From: Gigantopelta aegis
Lineage: Eukaryota > Mollusca > Gastropoda > Neomphalida > Peltospiridae
DNA: 64,000 nt
NCBI RefSeq assembly: GCF_016097555.1
Contig: NC_054701.1
Coordinates: 4,575,808-4,639,807, forward strand
Reading direction: 5' to 3'
The translations under genes and the position numbers were made by a program. Under the pieces are notes generated by a model. That model did not search any database. It saw nothing but the letters and a program-made list of their open reading frames with translations, and was not told the origin of the DNA. Shown here piece by piece: positions 1 to 13,800 of this stretch; position 1 is the stretch's first letter, and each line of letters begins with the position of its first letter.

Positions 1-372
1 CTTATTAGCAAAGCTCTCTTAATCAACATCACATTGTCTTTGCAAGTCTGTTGCCATCACTATAACATGATGATGAGTAGAACATTTTCATGAGTTTACA
101 AACAGTGGGGGTGGGGGTTGTGGTGGCAGAGGACAGGAATGTCAATGTTGGCCTTGCAAAATCAGTTAGATTTACCACACAACCTGAGGACAAAAGTAGT
201 GAAAATGAATACTCGTTGTACACTGATAAAAATGTCGATATTTGTGAATGGACTGTATGATGTCCCAGTGTTTCCATCACTGGTGGTACCCAGTAGTATT
301 AATGCACGTTTTGTAATCAGCAATATTGTACAAGTGTTGCATGATGTCTGTTAATTCATTTTTCACCCACAG
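1..372 (+). other. Intron of the smoothelin-like gene
   Basis: No coding exon was seen here. The stretch ends in a good 3' splice site: a T/C-rich run followed by cacccacag just before the first candidate exon. The upstream part of the gene lies outside the window. Confidence 0.5.
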
Positions 373-487
373 TGCTTTAGCTACCGTGGCTCTGGCTAGG
401 AACGCAGCCACCAAAATATCTAGACATGGTGACAGCAAAAAACAGGAGATTCTCGACTTTTGTAAACAGAACACCGAGGAATATGAG
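373..487 (+). CDS. Smoothelin-like gene, CH-domain first-helix exon, variant A
   Basis: Candidate exon read as one leftover base followed by 38 codons, including SKKQEILDFCKQNTEEYE. It sits between a pyrimidine-rich acceptor (ttcacccacag) and a gtactg donor. The end of the peptide has the spacing of the first helix of the C-terminal calponin-homology domain of smoothelins, whose usual form is close to SIKQMLLDWCRAKTRGYE. It starts in the same phase (1 nt) and ends at the same codon boundary, on Glu of a YE pair, as two more exons at 2611 and 6503. All three could therefore be joined to the same next exon at 9087. Variant A is the most diverged: it lacks the VRS-SSIK stretch and has an Ala-rich lead-in (ALATVALARNAATK). 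It could be a real alternative exon or a decaying copy. Transcript reads would decide. Confidence 0.6.
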
Positions 488-2263
488 GTACTGGTCACAT
501 GACTGGTCACATGACTGGTCACATGACAGAGACAAACTGTCTGACCTGACAGTACAGCAGAATATATTATAGATGCAGCTAGTGTAGAGAAAGCTTTTCT
601 CATAAAAATGTACTGGATTTCACACCTTTAACAGTCTCTGTTACTTCTCTGTTACTTTCCATCTTTAACAACCACTGATGCAGTAATATAATGGCTAGCA
701 GGAATAAGTCAGGTTCTGAATCATATAGGATGGTGTATCTAAGATGGATGAACATTTGTAAATATCTTGTAGTGTTCTTGTAGTCAAACTATACTGTATA
801 ATCATCATTTCAGTTTGAATTTTTTATTATAATTCTAGAAATGGTTTTGCATACATGTTGGTTTTGTTGAAAGTTTAGTAAGTTTTTACTACAGATGAGG
901 AAAACATGCAGGAGTTTCTCATATTTTCAAGGTATGTGCATTTGATTTTGTGAGTTTGCACAAGGAAGGAAGGAAATGTTTTATTTAACGATGCACTCAA
1001 CACATTTTATTTACGGGTGAGCTGATAGGACAAACTGTTGAAGTGAGTGAGAGTCCAGTGAAATGAGTGACACTTTGTATAGATTTTAGATTCGGTTGAC
1101 GTTAACAAAAGGATAGCATCACTGGTTGGTCAGGGATTTTGTCTTCATTGGTCAGTGGTTGTAGTTGTTGCACTTATTGCTGCTGGTGTTGATGGACGTC
1201 TATGGAAGTCAGTGTTCACTAGCAATTAATATATTTTCCTTACTGTGGTGGTTTCAAAAATTAAAAATAAATTTCTAAGTTGGGATTGATTTTACCATTA
1301 GATGGAAATAAAAGGAATATTAATTTTGTTTAATGGCAACTCAGTACATTGTTTAACAATAATTTAGCACATCTGAGACAATGTATCCTTGGTGTATAAT
1401 ATTGGTTATTTCCACTCTTCATGGAGATATAGGCTTCTCTTAATGAAATCAACTTATGGAATATCAAGTCTATTTAATATTTTTAGTTATTCAGTTTAGT
1501 TCTGTAATATTGTGCAAGTTTGAGGACTCAAGTTTTGGTTTCCAAATATATTTTCATTTTGACTAATTCAGTCATGTTTTGGTGCGTTTTGTCTCAGAGG
1601 AACTAAAAAAATTTTTTTTTTTCGAGTACTGGCTATTAAAATCTAAATCTCACAGTTTGATTGGCATATACAGAATTTTTTTTAATATCTTTGTGTTGTA
1701 AACAAACTTGAGGAGAGCTGCAGATTATTCTCCTGAAATGCGGATAGGCAAGCAATCATGTGAAGTTTACAATAAAATTTTATTTATTTACAATTTTATT
1801 GCAAGATGATCCATTTTCTGATATCCTAAATCTCCAGGCAAGTGGTGGGAAGCATAAGAGATTACAAGCCTTTCCTGACACAGAGTAGTCACTCAGTCTT
1901 TGTGGGTGTTTTCCACAATTGAAATAGCTGTAAGGCCTGCTTTCCATTAATGCTATTCCTTGCACAATTTATCGTGCAAGTTTCCTTGTGTGGAAATGTG
2001 CATTTCCATATTTACGTCTTCACAAGCGGATTACTATAAACACAATTTATGTTGTCAAAGTACTTTTAATATGCTAGTAAATTCTTTGCATTATGAGTTA
2101 ACAGCATTGCAAACTTACATCTGGAAAAATTGCTCAACAATTGACTTTATCTTCCTGCACATGGGCAATCGTGCATATTTGGAAAAGATACTGTCTATCG
2201 GCACTATGTTATTAAATTTGTGAGCTGTTATAAAACGGTCACTTGCAGTGTGAGGTTACATAC

Positions 2264-2296
<33 letters not shown>

Positions 2297-2610
2297 CGTG
2301 CTTCCATTTTTCCCTGATCTTTATTCAAGGGGAGATCACTCAATTCCAAATTTGTGAAAAAACTAAAATAATATAAAATCAGGAACCGTACTGGTATTCG
2401 GACATGCATACATTAACATAAATAATTATTATAAAATTTTTAATATACTATTTGTTCAACCAGTAAAGGAGGTGTATATAACAGAGCAGAATCACATGTG
2501 AAATTGCATTAAAGGGAAGCAAGCCAAACATTTACAAATTACAGTTGACGGAAATACGTGTCTCTTTATTTCATGCTTATTATGACTGTTTTTCTTTTGC
2601 CCATACTAAG
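488..2610 (+). other. Intron between CH exon variants A and B
   Basis: AT-rich intron. It holds three copies of a tggtcacatga motif at 492-528, a SINE fragment near 962-1018 and a poly-A run at about 2264-2296. No further exon was recognised. Its last bases, tttttcttttgcccatactaag, make a strong acceptor for variant B. Confidence 0.5.
962..1018 (-). mobile_element. SINE fragment, tail end
   Basis: The motif aaatgttttatttaacgatg, continuing into cactcaacacattttattta, is the reverse complement of the tail of the tRNA-headed SINE found full length at 46780-47105. The rest of the element is missing. Confidence 0.6.
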
Positions 2611-2695
2611 AATGGGAGGTGGAATGGTGCGGAGCTCCAGCTCCATTAAAGAGTCCATGCTAAACTGGACAAAAGCCATGACCAAAGACTACGAG
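2611..2695 (+). CDS. Smoothelin-like gene, CH-domain first-helix exon, variant B
   Basis: Exon of 85 nt (one base plus 28 codons) encoding MGGGMVRSSSSIKESMLN followed by WTKAMTKDYE. It has a strong acceptor (tttgcccatactaag) and a gtatta donor. The SSIKESMLNWTKA segment aligns with the beginning of the smoothelin-type CH domain, where a Trp closes the first turn of helix 1. Phase and end codon are identical to variants A and C, and the GGGMVRS lead-in is shared with variant C, which points to exon duplication. Joined to the exons at 9087 and 9805 it would give a complete CH domain. Compared with variant C it swaps the usual LLDWC core for MLNWT, so the two forms could differ in helix packing or partner binding (inference). 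Confidence 0.8.
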
Positions 2696-3394
2696 GTATT
2701 ACACCCGCATGTGGCCCCACAGTGGTTGTCATGGCAATGCTTCCTGGACACAGTTGTCCACTGTACAAACGTTGATGTCCACTGAATAATGTATCCTGCA
2801 ATGTTGAGCGCATCATGCAATTAGTCTTGTTATTGTGTTAGAACCGTTTACGTCAAGTACTTAACACCCTGACACAGATGAGACGTTGTAAATGTTTACT
2901 AATACAAGCATTTGTTTCAGATTTTATAGTTGGTGTATTTATCATGACACTAACGCATCATACAGCTGCTCAGGTGGGAATCTGGCATACAGTGTTTAAG
3001 GCTAACCAGAAATTCATTTGTCAGATTGGGGACTAATTTATTTTTAAAATATACTGGCACAGCCCATTATGTTGCATATGCAACCATATTTTGCATTTGG
3101 CCACTAAAATATTGTGTACTATCTGTATAAAAAATTGCAGTAGGTGCCATCTAGAGGGCTGTTGCATTTTTTTATTTTAACAGTTTCATTTTTAGTTTTT
3201 TTGGAGGGTACATTTAGCTTAAACTTGAATTTGTTTAGTACTACCATACTGCCTTTCCAGCATAACTTAAGTGTGTCTACTTCTAAAGTGATTTTTAAAA
3301 TCCATCATGTATTAAAAACAAAAACTGATGCATCCTGAAAGTCGAGTGAAAGTATACCTAACATTCTAAAGCCTTCAACTGTTAATGAAAACTT

Positions 3395-3446
3395 ATCAGT
3401 CAATCAGTCAGTCAGTCAACCGGACAGTCAGTCAGTCAGTCAACCA
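3395..3446 (+). repeat. TCAG tetranucleotide repeat
   Basis: Imperfect runs of gtcagtcagtcagtcaacc, occurring twice around an interruption (ggaca). Confidence 0.8.
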
Positions 3447-4022
3447 TTTGACATGTGCTTACATCCACTTAAGGTTCAAGCACATCTGTCTTGGACACAT
3501 CTTCAGAATTTCCCGGCGGATGTGTTGAAGATGGGTTAAAAACTCAGCAACCCTGATTTAGAACTTGTAGGGTTTGCTACATAACATAGAGTAATTTAAA
3601 TAAACATTAACCTTCAGTTTCCTGTAGTTTGTAATGGCAAAATGTAGTCGAGAAACTGACCTAGAGTTCCAGTCACCTGTAGAACTGCAGTCAAGTTTTA
3701 AACCTACATTGTACTTGTCGGTAAAACCATTGTCATTCCATCAAGATGGACTTAACAGAACTTGCTTTTGTTGATAAAACACAACATGATCTATGATGTC
3801 CAGTTTTTTGTTTGTTTGTTTCGTTTTAGTTGTTTTTGTTTGGGTTTTTGGTTTTGGTTTATTTTTTCATTATATAAATGTTGTCAGCTGCATCGAATGA
3901 CTTTATGAATACCGTAAAGGGAAATACGTCCACAAGAAAAATTAATGTGATAATTGCGGAATTTTAATTTAATTCCCTTCAATATAGAAAGGATCACTGA
4001 AGGTCAGTGATGTCAGTTAGTG

Positions 4023-5817
4023 CAAACATTGTATCATCATTTAGGTACAGACCATAATTTAACCACTGACTCTCCCTCCTTCTCAGTTTTACCTCCAAAC
4101 ATTGTATCATCGTTTAGGTACAGGCCATAATTTAACCACTGACTCTCCCTCCTTCTCAGTTTTACCTCCAAACATTGTATCATCGTTTAGGTACAGGCCA
4201 TAATTTAACCACTGACTCTCCCTCCTTCTCAGTTTTACCTCCAAACATTGTATCATCGTTTAGGTACAGACCATAATTACAGGCCATAATTTAACCACTG
4301 ACTCTCCCTCCTTCTCAGTTTAACCACTGACTCTCCCTCCTTCTCAGTTTTACCTCCAAACATTGTATCATCGTTTAGGTACAGGCCATAATTTAACCAC
4401 TGACTCTCCCTCCTTCTCAGTTTTACCTCCAAACATTGTATCATCGTTTAGGTACAGGCAATAATTTAACCACTGACTCTCCCTCCTTCTCAGTTTTACC
4501 TCCAAACATTGTATCATCGTTTAGGTACAGGCCATAATTTAACCACTGACACTCCCTCCTTCTCAGTTTTACCTCCAAACATTGTATCATCGTTTAGGTA
4601 CAGGCCATAATTTAACCACTGACTCTCCCTCCTTCTCAGTTTTACCTCCAAACATTGTATCATCGTTTAGGTACAGGCCATAATTTAACCACTGACTCTC
4701 CCTCCTTCTCAGTTTTACCTCCAAACATTGTATCATCGTTTAGGTACAGGCCATAATTTAACCACTGACTCTCCCTCCTTCTCAGTTTTACCTCCAAACA
4801 TTGTATCATCGTTTAGGTACAGGCCATAATTTAACCACTGACTCTCCCTCCTTCTCAGTTTTACCTCCAAACATTGTATCATCGTTTAGGTACAGGCCAT
4901 AATTTAACCACTGACTCTCCCTCCTTCTCAGTTTTACCTCCAAACATTGTATCATCGTTTAGGTACAGGCCATAATTTAACCACTGACTCTCCCTCCTTC
5001 TCAGTTTTACCTCCAAACATTGTATCATCGTTTAGGTACAGGCCATAATTTAACCACTGACTCTCCCTCCTTCTCAGTTTTACCTCCAAACATTGTATCA
5101 TCGTTTAGGTACAGGCCATAATTTAACCACTGACTCTCCCTCCTTCTCAGTTTTACCTCCAAACATTGTATCATCGTTTAGGTACAGGCCATAATTTAAC
5201 CACTGACTCTCCCTCCTTCTCAGTTTTACCTCCAAACATTGTATCATCGTTTAGGTACAGGCCATAATTTAACCACTGACTCTCCCTCCTTCTCAGTTTT
5301 ACCTCCAAACATTGTATCATCGTTTAGGTACAGGCCATAATTTAACCACTGACTCTCCCTCCTCAGTTTTACCTCCAAACATTGTATCATCGTTTAGGTA
5401 CAGGCCATAATTTAACCACTGACACTCCCTCCTTCTCAGTTTTACCTCCAAACATTGTATCATCGTTTAGGTACAGGCCATAATTTAACCACTGACACTC
5501 CCTCCTTCTCAGTTTTACCTCCAAACATTGTATCATCGTTTAGGTACAGGCCATAATTTAACCACTGACTCTCCCTCCTTCTCAGTTTTACCTCCAAACA
5601 TTGTTTCATCGTTTAGGTACAGGCCATAATTTAACCACTGACTCTCCCTCCTTCTCAGTTTTACCTCCAAACATTGTTTCATCGTTTAGGTACAGGCCAT
5701 AATTTAACCACTGACTCTCCCTCCTTCTCAGTTTTACCTCCAAACATTGTATCATCGTTTAGGTACAGGCCATAATTTAACCACTGACTCTCCCTCCTTC
5801 TCAGTTTTACCTCCAAA
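4023..5817 (+). repeat. 73-bp minisatellite, about 24 copies
   Basis: The unit begins aaacattgtatcatcgttta, continues with ggtacaggccataatttaac and ends with cactgactctccctccttct then cagttttacctcc. Copies are nearly identical, with one rearranged stretch near 4270-4345 and a short deletion near 5360, so the array is recently homogenised. Every unit contains a branch-point-like ttaac or ctgac, a pyrimidine tract and a CAG, which together look like a 3' splice site. About 30 nt further on is a weak donor-like ttag-gtacag. Confidence 0.95.
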
Positions 5818-6502
5818 TAAAATAGCGAGTCACATGACGCCCATCAGTTAAAGGTTAAAGGTCAATTTGTGAAAATGAAGAATGGCTGATTGCCAACTAT
5901 TGAAATTAATATATAATTTGATGATATGTCATAGTGTCACAGTAAACATTTACCCATAGCTGAATTATGCTATCCATGATCATTAATTAATGATACAAAT
6001 GAGATTTATTTACATTTTGCTAATAATTTGGAAGGCCCTTCATATATATAGAGTATTCGTGCAGTCAGTATTACACGATCCGGTATACAGTGCGTCTTTG
6101 AAACTGATCTTGGCTACTAGTTACAGTGAGGACTATAGCATAACTGATGCACCTGTATGGTGAGGAGTTTTTCTTTCTTTATTTTCATTGATGGTGTCAT
6201 CACAACTTTATTTCCCACGAAATCCCTAGTTAGCACGTGAAAATATTTCCATTTACGGTAAATATATATATTGTTTTATAACAATAAAGTTTAGCTTCTA
6301 AAAATGTTTTGTTGAATTAAACAAAGTACATAATGACGTAGTTAAAATAAAACAATGGACTGCAGTGAGCATGCTTAGAAGGCATATCTGTTCACAGGAC
6401 GAGTTTTGATAGACTAAGATTCCACAGATGACTTCAACGAAGCACGTTTGTTTATCATTCCATGTTTTCATTGCCATACTGTTTATTTTTTCCTCCATTA
6501 AG

Positions 6503-6593
6503 TGTGGGCGGAGGTAAGGGCATGGTGCGCTCTCCCAGCACCATAAAACAAATACTCCTCGACTGGTGCAAGTCAAAGACAGCCGAGTACGAG
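6503..6593 (+). CDS. Smoothelin-like gene, CH-domain first-helix exon, variant C
   Basis: Exon of 91 nt (one base plus 30 codons) encoding VGGGKGMVRSPSTIK then QILLDWCKSKTAEYE. This is the variant closest to the smoothelin consensus: SxIKQxLLDWCxxKTxxYE is nearly exact. The acceptor is ttttcctccattaag and the donor is gtagcg. Phase and end codon match variants A and B. With the two downstream constant exons it makes a full CH domain at the C terminus of the protein. Smoothelins are cytoskeletal proteins that associate with actin in contractile cells; the CH domain is their hallmark and sits at the extreme C terminus, as here. Confidence 0.88.
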
Positions 6594-7284
6594 GTAGCGC
6601 ATCTAACATTCTCGCATGATGGGAGTTGTGTCCCTTGGCATGATCTTGTTTGGGTTTTGTTCAGTTCTTGTGTGTTTCCCCAGACATGGGCATTTGGTTG
6701 CTTTGAATGTTTTGTTTTGGTTTGCTTTGATGGTGTTGATGGTATGTGGAGGTGTAGGTTTTAACAAACACTGGAGCCTTGCATGTCTGTTCATATTCTG
6801 TTGATACTTTTGCATGCTTTTATTGTCTTCAGTATCTAACCAACCTAACCCTTTTTCTGCACAGTTATTACTTTTAAATTACGTAATTTAACTAATTATT
6901 AAATGATACAAATGTTATAAGCATTTTATTTAATGTTGAAAACATGATTAATTCAGATATTAGTTCATAATCTTATTACAATTACATTATAATGATACAT
7001 TGTACATACAAGTAACTGTTTTTACTTTCGTGTTGTAAAAGCTATAGATTTAGTTTTTCTGTTTGAATAATGATGTTTCTCTGTAGATCACAGCATATTT
7101 GACACATTACAGCTTGGTGTAGTTAGTTAGTAGTAGAATTTGCTGTTTTACATTTGTATACATATGCTTGCATTTAAAAATACTTCACTTCTATTAAAGA
7201 TTTTGTTGACAATGTATGATATATTTTATTAAGTACAGTCCAGTGTTGGTATCGTGAGCCCTGTTATCTTGTCCCAGGCTATTT

Positions 7285-7622
7285 GAAGGTCAAGAAGGCT
7301 GCAATCTAGATCAGTCTGTAGAGCACTCGCCTTAGATGTGTGGGTTGTGGGATCAAACCCCCTCAATGAACCCTTTCCCCAATTGCTTTCTTTTCCCATC
7401 CTAACCAGTGCCTCACAGCTGGTATATCAAAGGTTGTGGTATATGCTGTCCTGCCTGTGGGAAAGTACATATTAAAGATCACTTGCTGCTAATACAAAAA
7501 TGAAGCTGGTTTTCTCCAAGACTATGTGTCAGTATTACCAAATGTTTGACATCCAGTAGCCCATGATTAGTAAATCAGTGGCTCTAGTGGTGTTGTTAAA
7601 CAAAAAAACTTTAACTTCAACT
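7285..7622 (+). mobile_element. tRNA-headed SINE, plus orientation
   Basis: The left end has tRNA-like boxes: an A-box-like region (gatcagtctgtagagcactc) and a B-box-like tgggatcaaacccc. The body motifs are shared with the other copies: cctgtgggaaagt, ttaaagatcacttgctgcta, accaaatgtttgacatcca and a final ctctagtggtgttgttaaac. Confidence 0.85.
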
Positions 7623-7760
7623 TTTTAAGGTCAATAAATGGCCTCATGGTATACTTTTCCACAAAATACTATGTTCATCTCGACCTACCGTTATCTCAAA
7701 CTGCTTCAGTCCCTCCAACATGAAGATACCAGCAATGATGTTTAAATGTATTAGTATGAT

Positions 7761-8184
7761 ACCAATGTTCTATAGGACAGCATACATCACAAACCAATGT
7801 TCTGTAGGAGAGCATACATCACAAACCAATGTTCTGTAGGAGAGCATACATCACAAACCAATGTTCTGTAGGACAGCATACATCACAAACCAATGTTCTG
7901 TAGGACAGCATACATCACAAACCAATGTTCTGTAGGAGAGCATACATCACAAACCAATGTTCTATAGGACAGCATACATCACAAACTAATGTTCTGTAGG
8001 ACAGCATACATCACAAACCAGTGTTCTGTAGGACAGCATACATCACAAACCAATATTCTGTAGGAGAGCATACATCACAAACCAATGTTCTATAGGACAG
8101 CATACATCACAAACCAATGTTCTATAGGACAGCATACATCACAAACCAATGTTCTATAGGACAGCATACATCACAAACCAATGT
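7761..8184 (+). repeat. 32-bp minisatellite, about 13 copies
   Basis: The unit is accaatgttctataggacag followed by catacatcacaa. Variants alternate ctgtaggagag with ctataggacag. There are no unique spacers, so this is a satellite and not a CRISPR array. Confidence 0.95.
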
Positions 8185-9080
8185 CTATAGCAATTAAAAG
8201 CTATAAGAAAGCTAACTGTTTGAATACTAAAAGTATTGAAACTGTATTTTTATACTGCTGGTGTGAAGAGGTTTGAACCAGTTCCATCAGCTTTTATTTG
8301 AAAGATTTCAGATATTTTGTGTTATATGACAAGCTCAGATTTATTATTTTGATTTGTACTTCTTTTAAACTTCTTTTGCTTTATTTGCTTTTTTTAAAAT
8401 AAATATATTCACTGACGATTATAATTGGCTGCTGTTGATAGATCTGCTACTTATTTAATCGTGTGATCATTAAAATCAACATTAACGTGGAACACAAACA
8501 GGAAGTAATCAGTTTTAATAGTTTCAAGAATGCTCAGTTCTAATAAATATTGTACCAGTACCATTGTTTACAATGATCATTTGCTTTGGTTTCTAGATTT
8601 TTAAGAATCTTCTGTTATGAAGTTAGTTTTAAAAATTAAATTCAGTGCATGGCTTTCCTGTAGATTTAGTCCTAGTTCACTTTCATTGTGCTATTTCACA
8701 CAATTATATCACGGTTTTCTTCACTATATGAGTGGAAAATGAAGTGTTTGTCTTCCATTAAAAGAATAGTTTTTAATTCATCAGCATTCATGAGTAAAAA
8801 ATTAAAATGATTCCATATTTTCTGTAAATATTATTCCAAAGTTAGTATATTAAAAAAAATTACAATTCAAAAGATTTTACTCACAAACATTCTTACTTAA
8901 GGTAAAAACAAATAATATTTGTACAACTGTTCAGTAGATTATAACTGCATATAATGATTGAAAATTATTTGATTAGATTCTTAACTATTCTGTCTTAAAT
9001 ACTGTGATTGGTTAATTGCATGATTTGTTAATTTAAAAATATTTTGATTGGTTAATTTAACGATGATTCTGATTGGTTAA

Positions 9081-9804
<724 letters not shown>

Positions 9805-9952
9805 GAAAGAGGCGGACATTGCTCCCCTGCTTGACACGGACGATATGGTGAAGATGAAGAACCCGGACTGGAAGTGTGTCTTCACGTACGTACAGAGCAT
9901 CTACCGACACCTGCGCGACCACGACGCCAACAAGGCGGCCGCTGCAGAGTGA
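9805..9952 (+). CDS. Smoothelin-like gene, terminal CH-domain exon with stop
   Basis: Exon beginning with the third base of a Glu codon, then KEADIAPLLDTDDMVKMKN followed by PDWKCVFTYVQSIYRHLRDH and DANKAAAAE, then tga. The LLDTDDMV, PDWKCVFTYVQ and YRHL segments match the end of the smoothelin CH domain (LLDTEDMVRL-EPDWKCVYTYIQEFYR). The CH domain is therefore C-terminal, as in the smoothelin family, and the tail after it is only about a dozen residues. Start phase 2 matches the previous exon. The gene's 5' exons lie left of the window, so the total protein length is unknown. Confidence 0.95.
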
Positions 9953-10800
9953 CCTTTCTCTGACGACGCTGTTCACTGTGTCTGTGTTTTCAGTGGTGTT
10001 TGTAACGTGTTCTCAAGGCATTAACCACATATAGCCACATCTCATTGTCTTACGTTCTCTTGTACACTTGTGCAGCAAGCAAATAGGAAAACTTGGTGAT
10101 AGTTATTAAATGGAGTTTTCGTAAGTCTGTAAGGCTCAATTTCTCATTGATTAATGATTCATGGTTTAAATTCTCTTTGAGAGACAATGAACTGAAGGTA
10201 GTGTTTCACATATACTAGTCAGTTTTGATTTCCACTCAAAATCTGTTACAATGCAATGACTTTGCACATGAATTTCTTTCTTAAATGATGGGCAATTCAT
10301 TGTAAACCAAGTATATCTGAGCATAATTTGAGTGTATAGGATATTTTTGGCATACTTACATCAAAAACACTATTCAAGCATGGCTGTTATGGGGCCAACC
10401 TCTGACTGAGTTATAGTTTGAGGTTTATGCCTCGTATTAAACCCACCAATGAGAAATAGGGCTTTCAATATCTGTGCTTGCAGCAAATTTTGTTTCTTTT
10501 CATGTGGGATCATGTGGGGTTTTAAATACTGGCATGTTTGTTTCTTTTCATGTGGGACCATGTGGGGTTTTAAATACTGGCATATTTGTTTTCAAAACAT
10601 TGGTCTGCCATTATGATATGGGTTTGCAGGGATCTATCACTATAGGTCTCTATAGCTATACAACGTTTTGCCAATTTTACCAACCCTAAGAACGTCATGT
10701 CAAGCTGTTGTTACAGTGTTGATGAGATTGTTATATTTTAGCATCGTTAATTTGTTTAAATTGTATGGACAATAAAGTCTTACAAAAATCTGTTGATATG
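9953..10800 (+). other. Probable 3' untranslated region of the smoothelin-like gene
   Basis: Untranslated sequence after the stop, including two near-identical 48-bp copies (about 10490-10590) around tttcttttcatgtggga. The first good poly(A) signal is at 10771. The message may extend further, since many more AT-rich kilobases follow without another gene. Confidence 0.5.
10771..10776 (+). promoter_or_regulatory. Candidate poly(A) signal, proximal
   Basis: AATAAA within ggacaataaagtcttac, about 820 bp after the smoothelin-like stop codon. Confidence 0.5.
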
Positions 10801-13800
10801 CATATTTTCAAAACAAGTGTGAAAATCTCTTTTTGAAAGTGAGCCTGCAGTTTGACGTGTCTGTGATGTTATGTTGAAGTCCGACAATCAAGCAGAATGA
10901 GTTCTTGTTTGCTGTGTCTTTTTGAATGTAAATAACGTTTGCATTCAGAATTTCTCACATCATTTGTTTTATATTAACCAAAACTGATCTGAGAAAGGTT
11001 TGTACAAGAGATATGTGCATATATAATTATAGTAAGTAATTGTCAGTTGTTGTACATAAAGACATTACATACTGTTGAATACAGAAGCAGAATTAATCGT
11101 ATAATAATATGATCCAGCCACGTACTTCTGGTCTATATTTTATTGGTGCTTTTCTCATTGTGGTAGGAAAAGTCAAAACACGACAAATAATTTTGATAAC
11201 ATACCGTACCTTAATACCAGTATGTATGCTATAAACTGTAGAGACTTCAGAAATTTATATTTATTGTCTTCACTATGTTTTTTCAAATTTTCAAATGTTT
11301 ATAATAAACATGAATGCTAGGAAGTGCCTTAGCAATGTTATTTTAATAATGTTTCTTTTACATCTATATAATTATATTAATATAAATAGTTAATCTCAAA
11401 TTTTACTAGATTCACAACAGTTTTTAAAATGTTTTTGCAGAACCTAAATACAAGCAAGTGCCTTAATGTTAGATTTTAAACATGATTTATACAGTTATTT
11501 TTATAAGATTAACATTTTAAATAACTTGTCCTATGTGTTATTATTTTTACACAGCTCAAGACTATTGTTATTATAAAATTTGTTGTATCAAATATATTTC
11601 CACCTGCACCCCTCCTCAACCCAAGCAGGACCTCACTGATACAATGTGCCAATGTCAACACAATATTTCTCTTTCCTTGATAGGATATTTCACTGTGGAT
11701 ATTAGCCAATCATATTACACTGTTTTACCATTTCTCTTCTAAAATGTCAATAGCAATGTTGAAGGGACATAATATAGTGTTTATGTCAATTATTACAATT
11801 CTTGTACAGGTTTTAAGCTAATACATTAGACTCGGTTCATGATAGTAAATCATGATATTGATAACTTTAGTTTGTAAGCCACTGCACATAATTTAGCTGT
11901 TGGCCATGACTTGTGATTTTTGAGTGTACAGTTTAGATCTTGCATGTTACCCACTAAAACGTTGTATTGATGTTATAATATCAATATTAATAGTTGTTAG
12001 TGTGAGAATTTTTTAAAGCATTTATAATCTGCAAGTTTATTCAAACTTATTGTTATGGCTTTGTGATGTAATAGTTAAAGTGTTTATCAGTTAGTAATGT
12101 AAATGCATAATTAAAATCAAACTTATAGAAAACATAGTTATATAATTTTGTATGTACTAATGTGTAATACGATAAGTGGTGCTTGTGTATCTGTGAAAAA
12201 GCCATTACATAATAAACCTACAATTTAGCAACAAATTTAAAAAATAATCGATAATATTTTTAAATATAAACCTCAGGTATTAGCTAGTGTTTTATTTTAA
12301 GTATATATCTGGTACAAATAAAGCATAAATTATATAACTTTTTCAACATCAAAGTTAACAATGTCAAATTAAAATTTCAATTCTTAATAATATTGATGAA
12401 TATATGTCGATAGTACTTGATACATACAAAGTTTAATATAATAGACAATCTCAAAATACACATTGTGTAAATGTATTATTACTGGTATATTAAAATAGTG
12501 TTACCTTTTGCTTTACATGTTACTATATTTGCCATGGGCCTAGATTGGTGGCCTTGCATACCTAAAAACTTTAATGTCGGACATATACGTTCTATGTATA
12601 TGGGCATTAAGCCTGAAATGATTGTAATAACACAATCTATGCAAACCAAAGTGTTCGTATGTAGGGCACAGCCAAGCACTGGCTGTATACATGTTCACAC
12701 TGCTGTATGTTTATAGATATCTTATTGTTGTAAATAGTTGAAGGTTTTGTTCCTATTGTACGGTGCTAAACATGTTTAACTGATATTAATTGTTCAGTTA
12801 CTTATATACTTATTCCTAGTACTCATTTCTTAGAGACACTAGTATTATAACAGAGTTTTCACTGTCCAGCAGCTTAACAATTGCTAATACTATTAATATC
12901 TTTACATGTTCCATCAGCTGAATATAATAAAATTAAAGGGGCGATCCTGTGTTGGAAGCCATTTTAAAACGTTTTCAGCAAACAAAATATTTCATCATTA
13001 TTAAAATTACAATTTACTTACATTTTCTTGCTTAGAATATGAATATTTCTATAATATCAATACATTTCTCAGTTAATATTGGTTTTTGTCGAAAATAAAT
13101 TCAAATGTACAAAATTATTATATCTTCCAATGGCCAAACAAATTTTTAAATAATTCGGCCAGAAGTTATTCCAAATGTAGTTATTTGCATAATGCTTTAT
13201 ATTTAAAACATGTTATGGGTAAGACAATGTTTAAAAAAAAAAAACCCAGGAAAAAGCAGAATGTGTGTTTGGGGGAACAAACAGAAGTCTAAATTGCTAG
13301 GGTTGAATACTCAGGATAGTCCTTTAAATATGATACAATTCCAGACAATTTTACTGCCAGGCTGTGTATGTGTCATTAATAATACCAGTATGGTGGTAGC
13401 ATTTCTTTCCCTCTAATACTTTGTAGTGCATTTTATGAGCCCACACCCAAAATATTAAATGATTCTTAAATGGCTTACAGTTGTGACGTTTCAGCCACCA
13501 GTTTATTTCTCTTAAAATGCTGTATACCTCTGTATTTTACTAATAACTGTTTTAGCCACCAGTTAACTTTTTAAAAACGCTACTTAGATCTATATTTCAC
13601 TGATAACCAATATTAATCTGGGGATGTATCCTTGTCAGTGGAAATAGCCTTAAGATGGACAATCCAGGAAATATTAGTCTTGAAAATTAGGGACTATCAT
13701 TTTATGTGAATGTTTTATCAAAGAATAAGAAGAATTCAGAAATTTAAATGTTTTCATCTCTGATCCATCTCTTGGATCAAATCTGCATGCAGGCTGTGTA

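Larger units (their letters stand above)
2696..6502 (+). other. Intron between CH exon variants B and C
   Basis: 3.8 kb intron. It contains a TCAG-rich simple repeat at about 3395-3446, a GTTT-rich stretch near 3808-3862, and the large 73-bp minisatellite at 4023-5817. The remainder is AT-rich with no recognised exon. It ends in ttattttttcctccattaag, a good acceptor for variant C. Confidence 0.5.

Noticed and set aside
4023-8184. Direct repeats that could suggest a CRISPR-type array
   Set aside because: Units are contiguous with no unique spacers and the window is animal nuclear DNA, so these are minisatellites.
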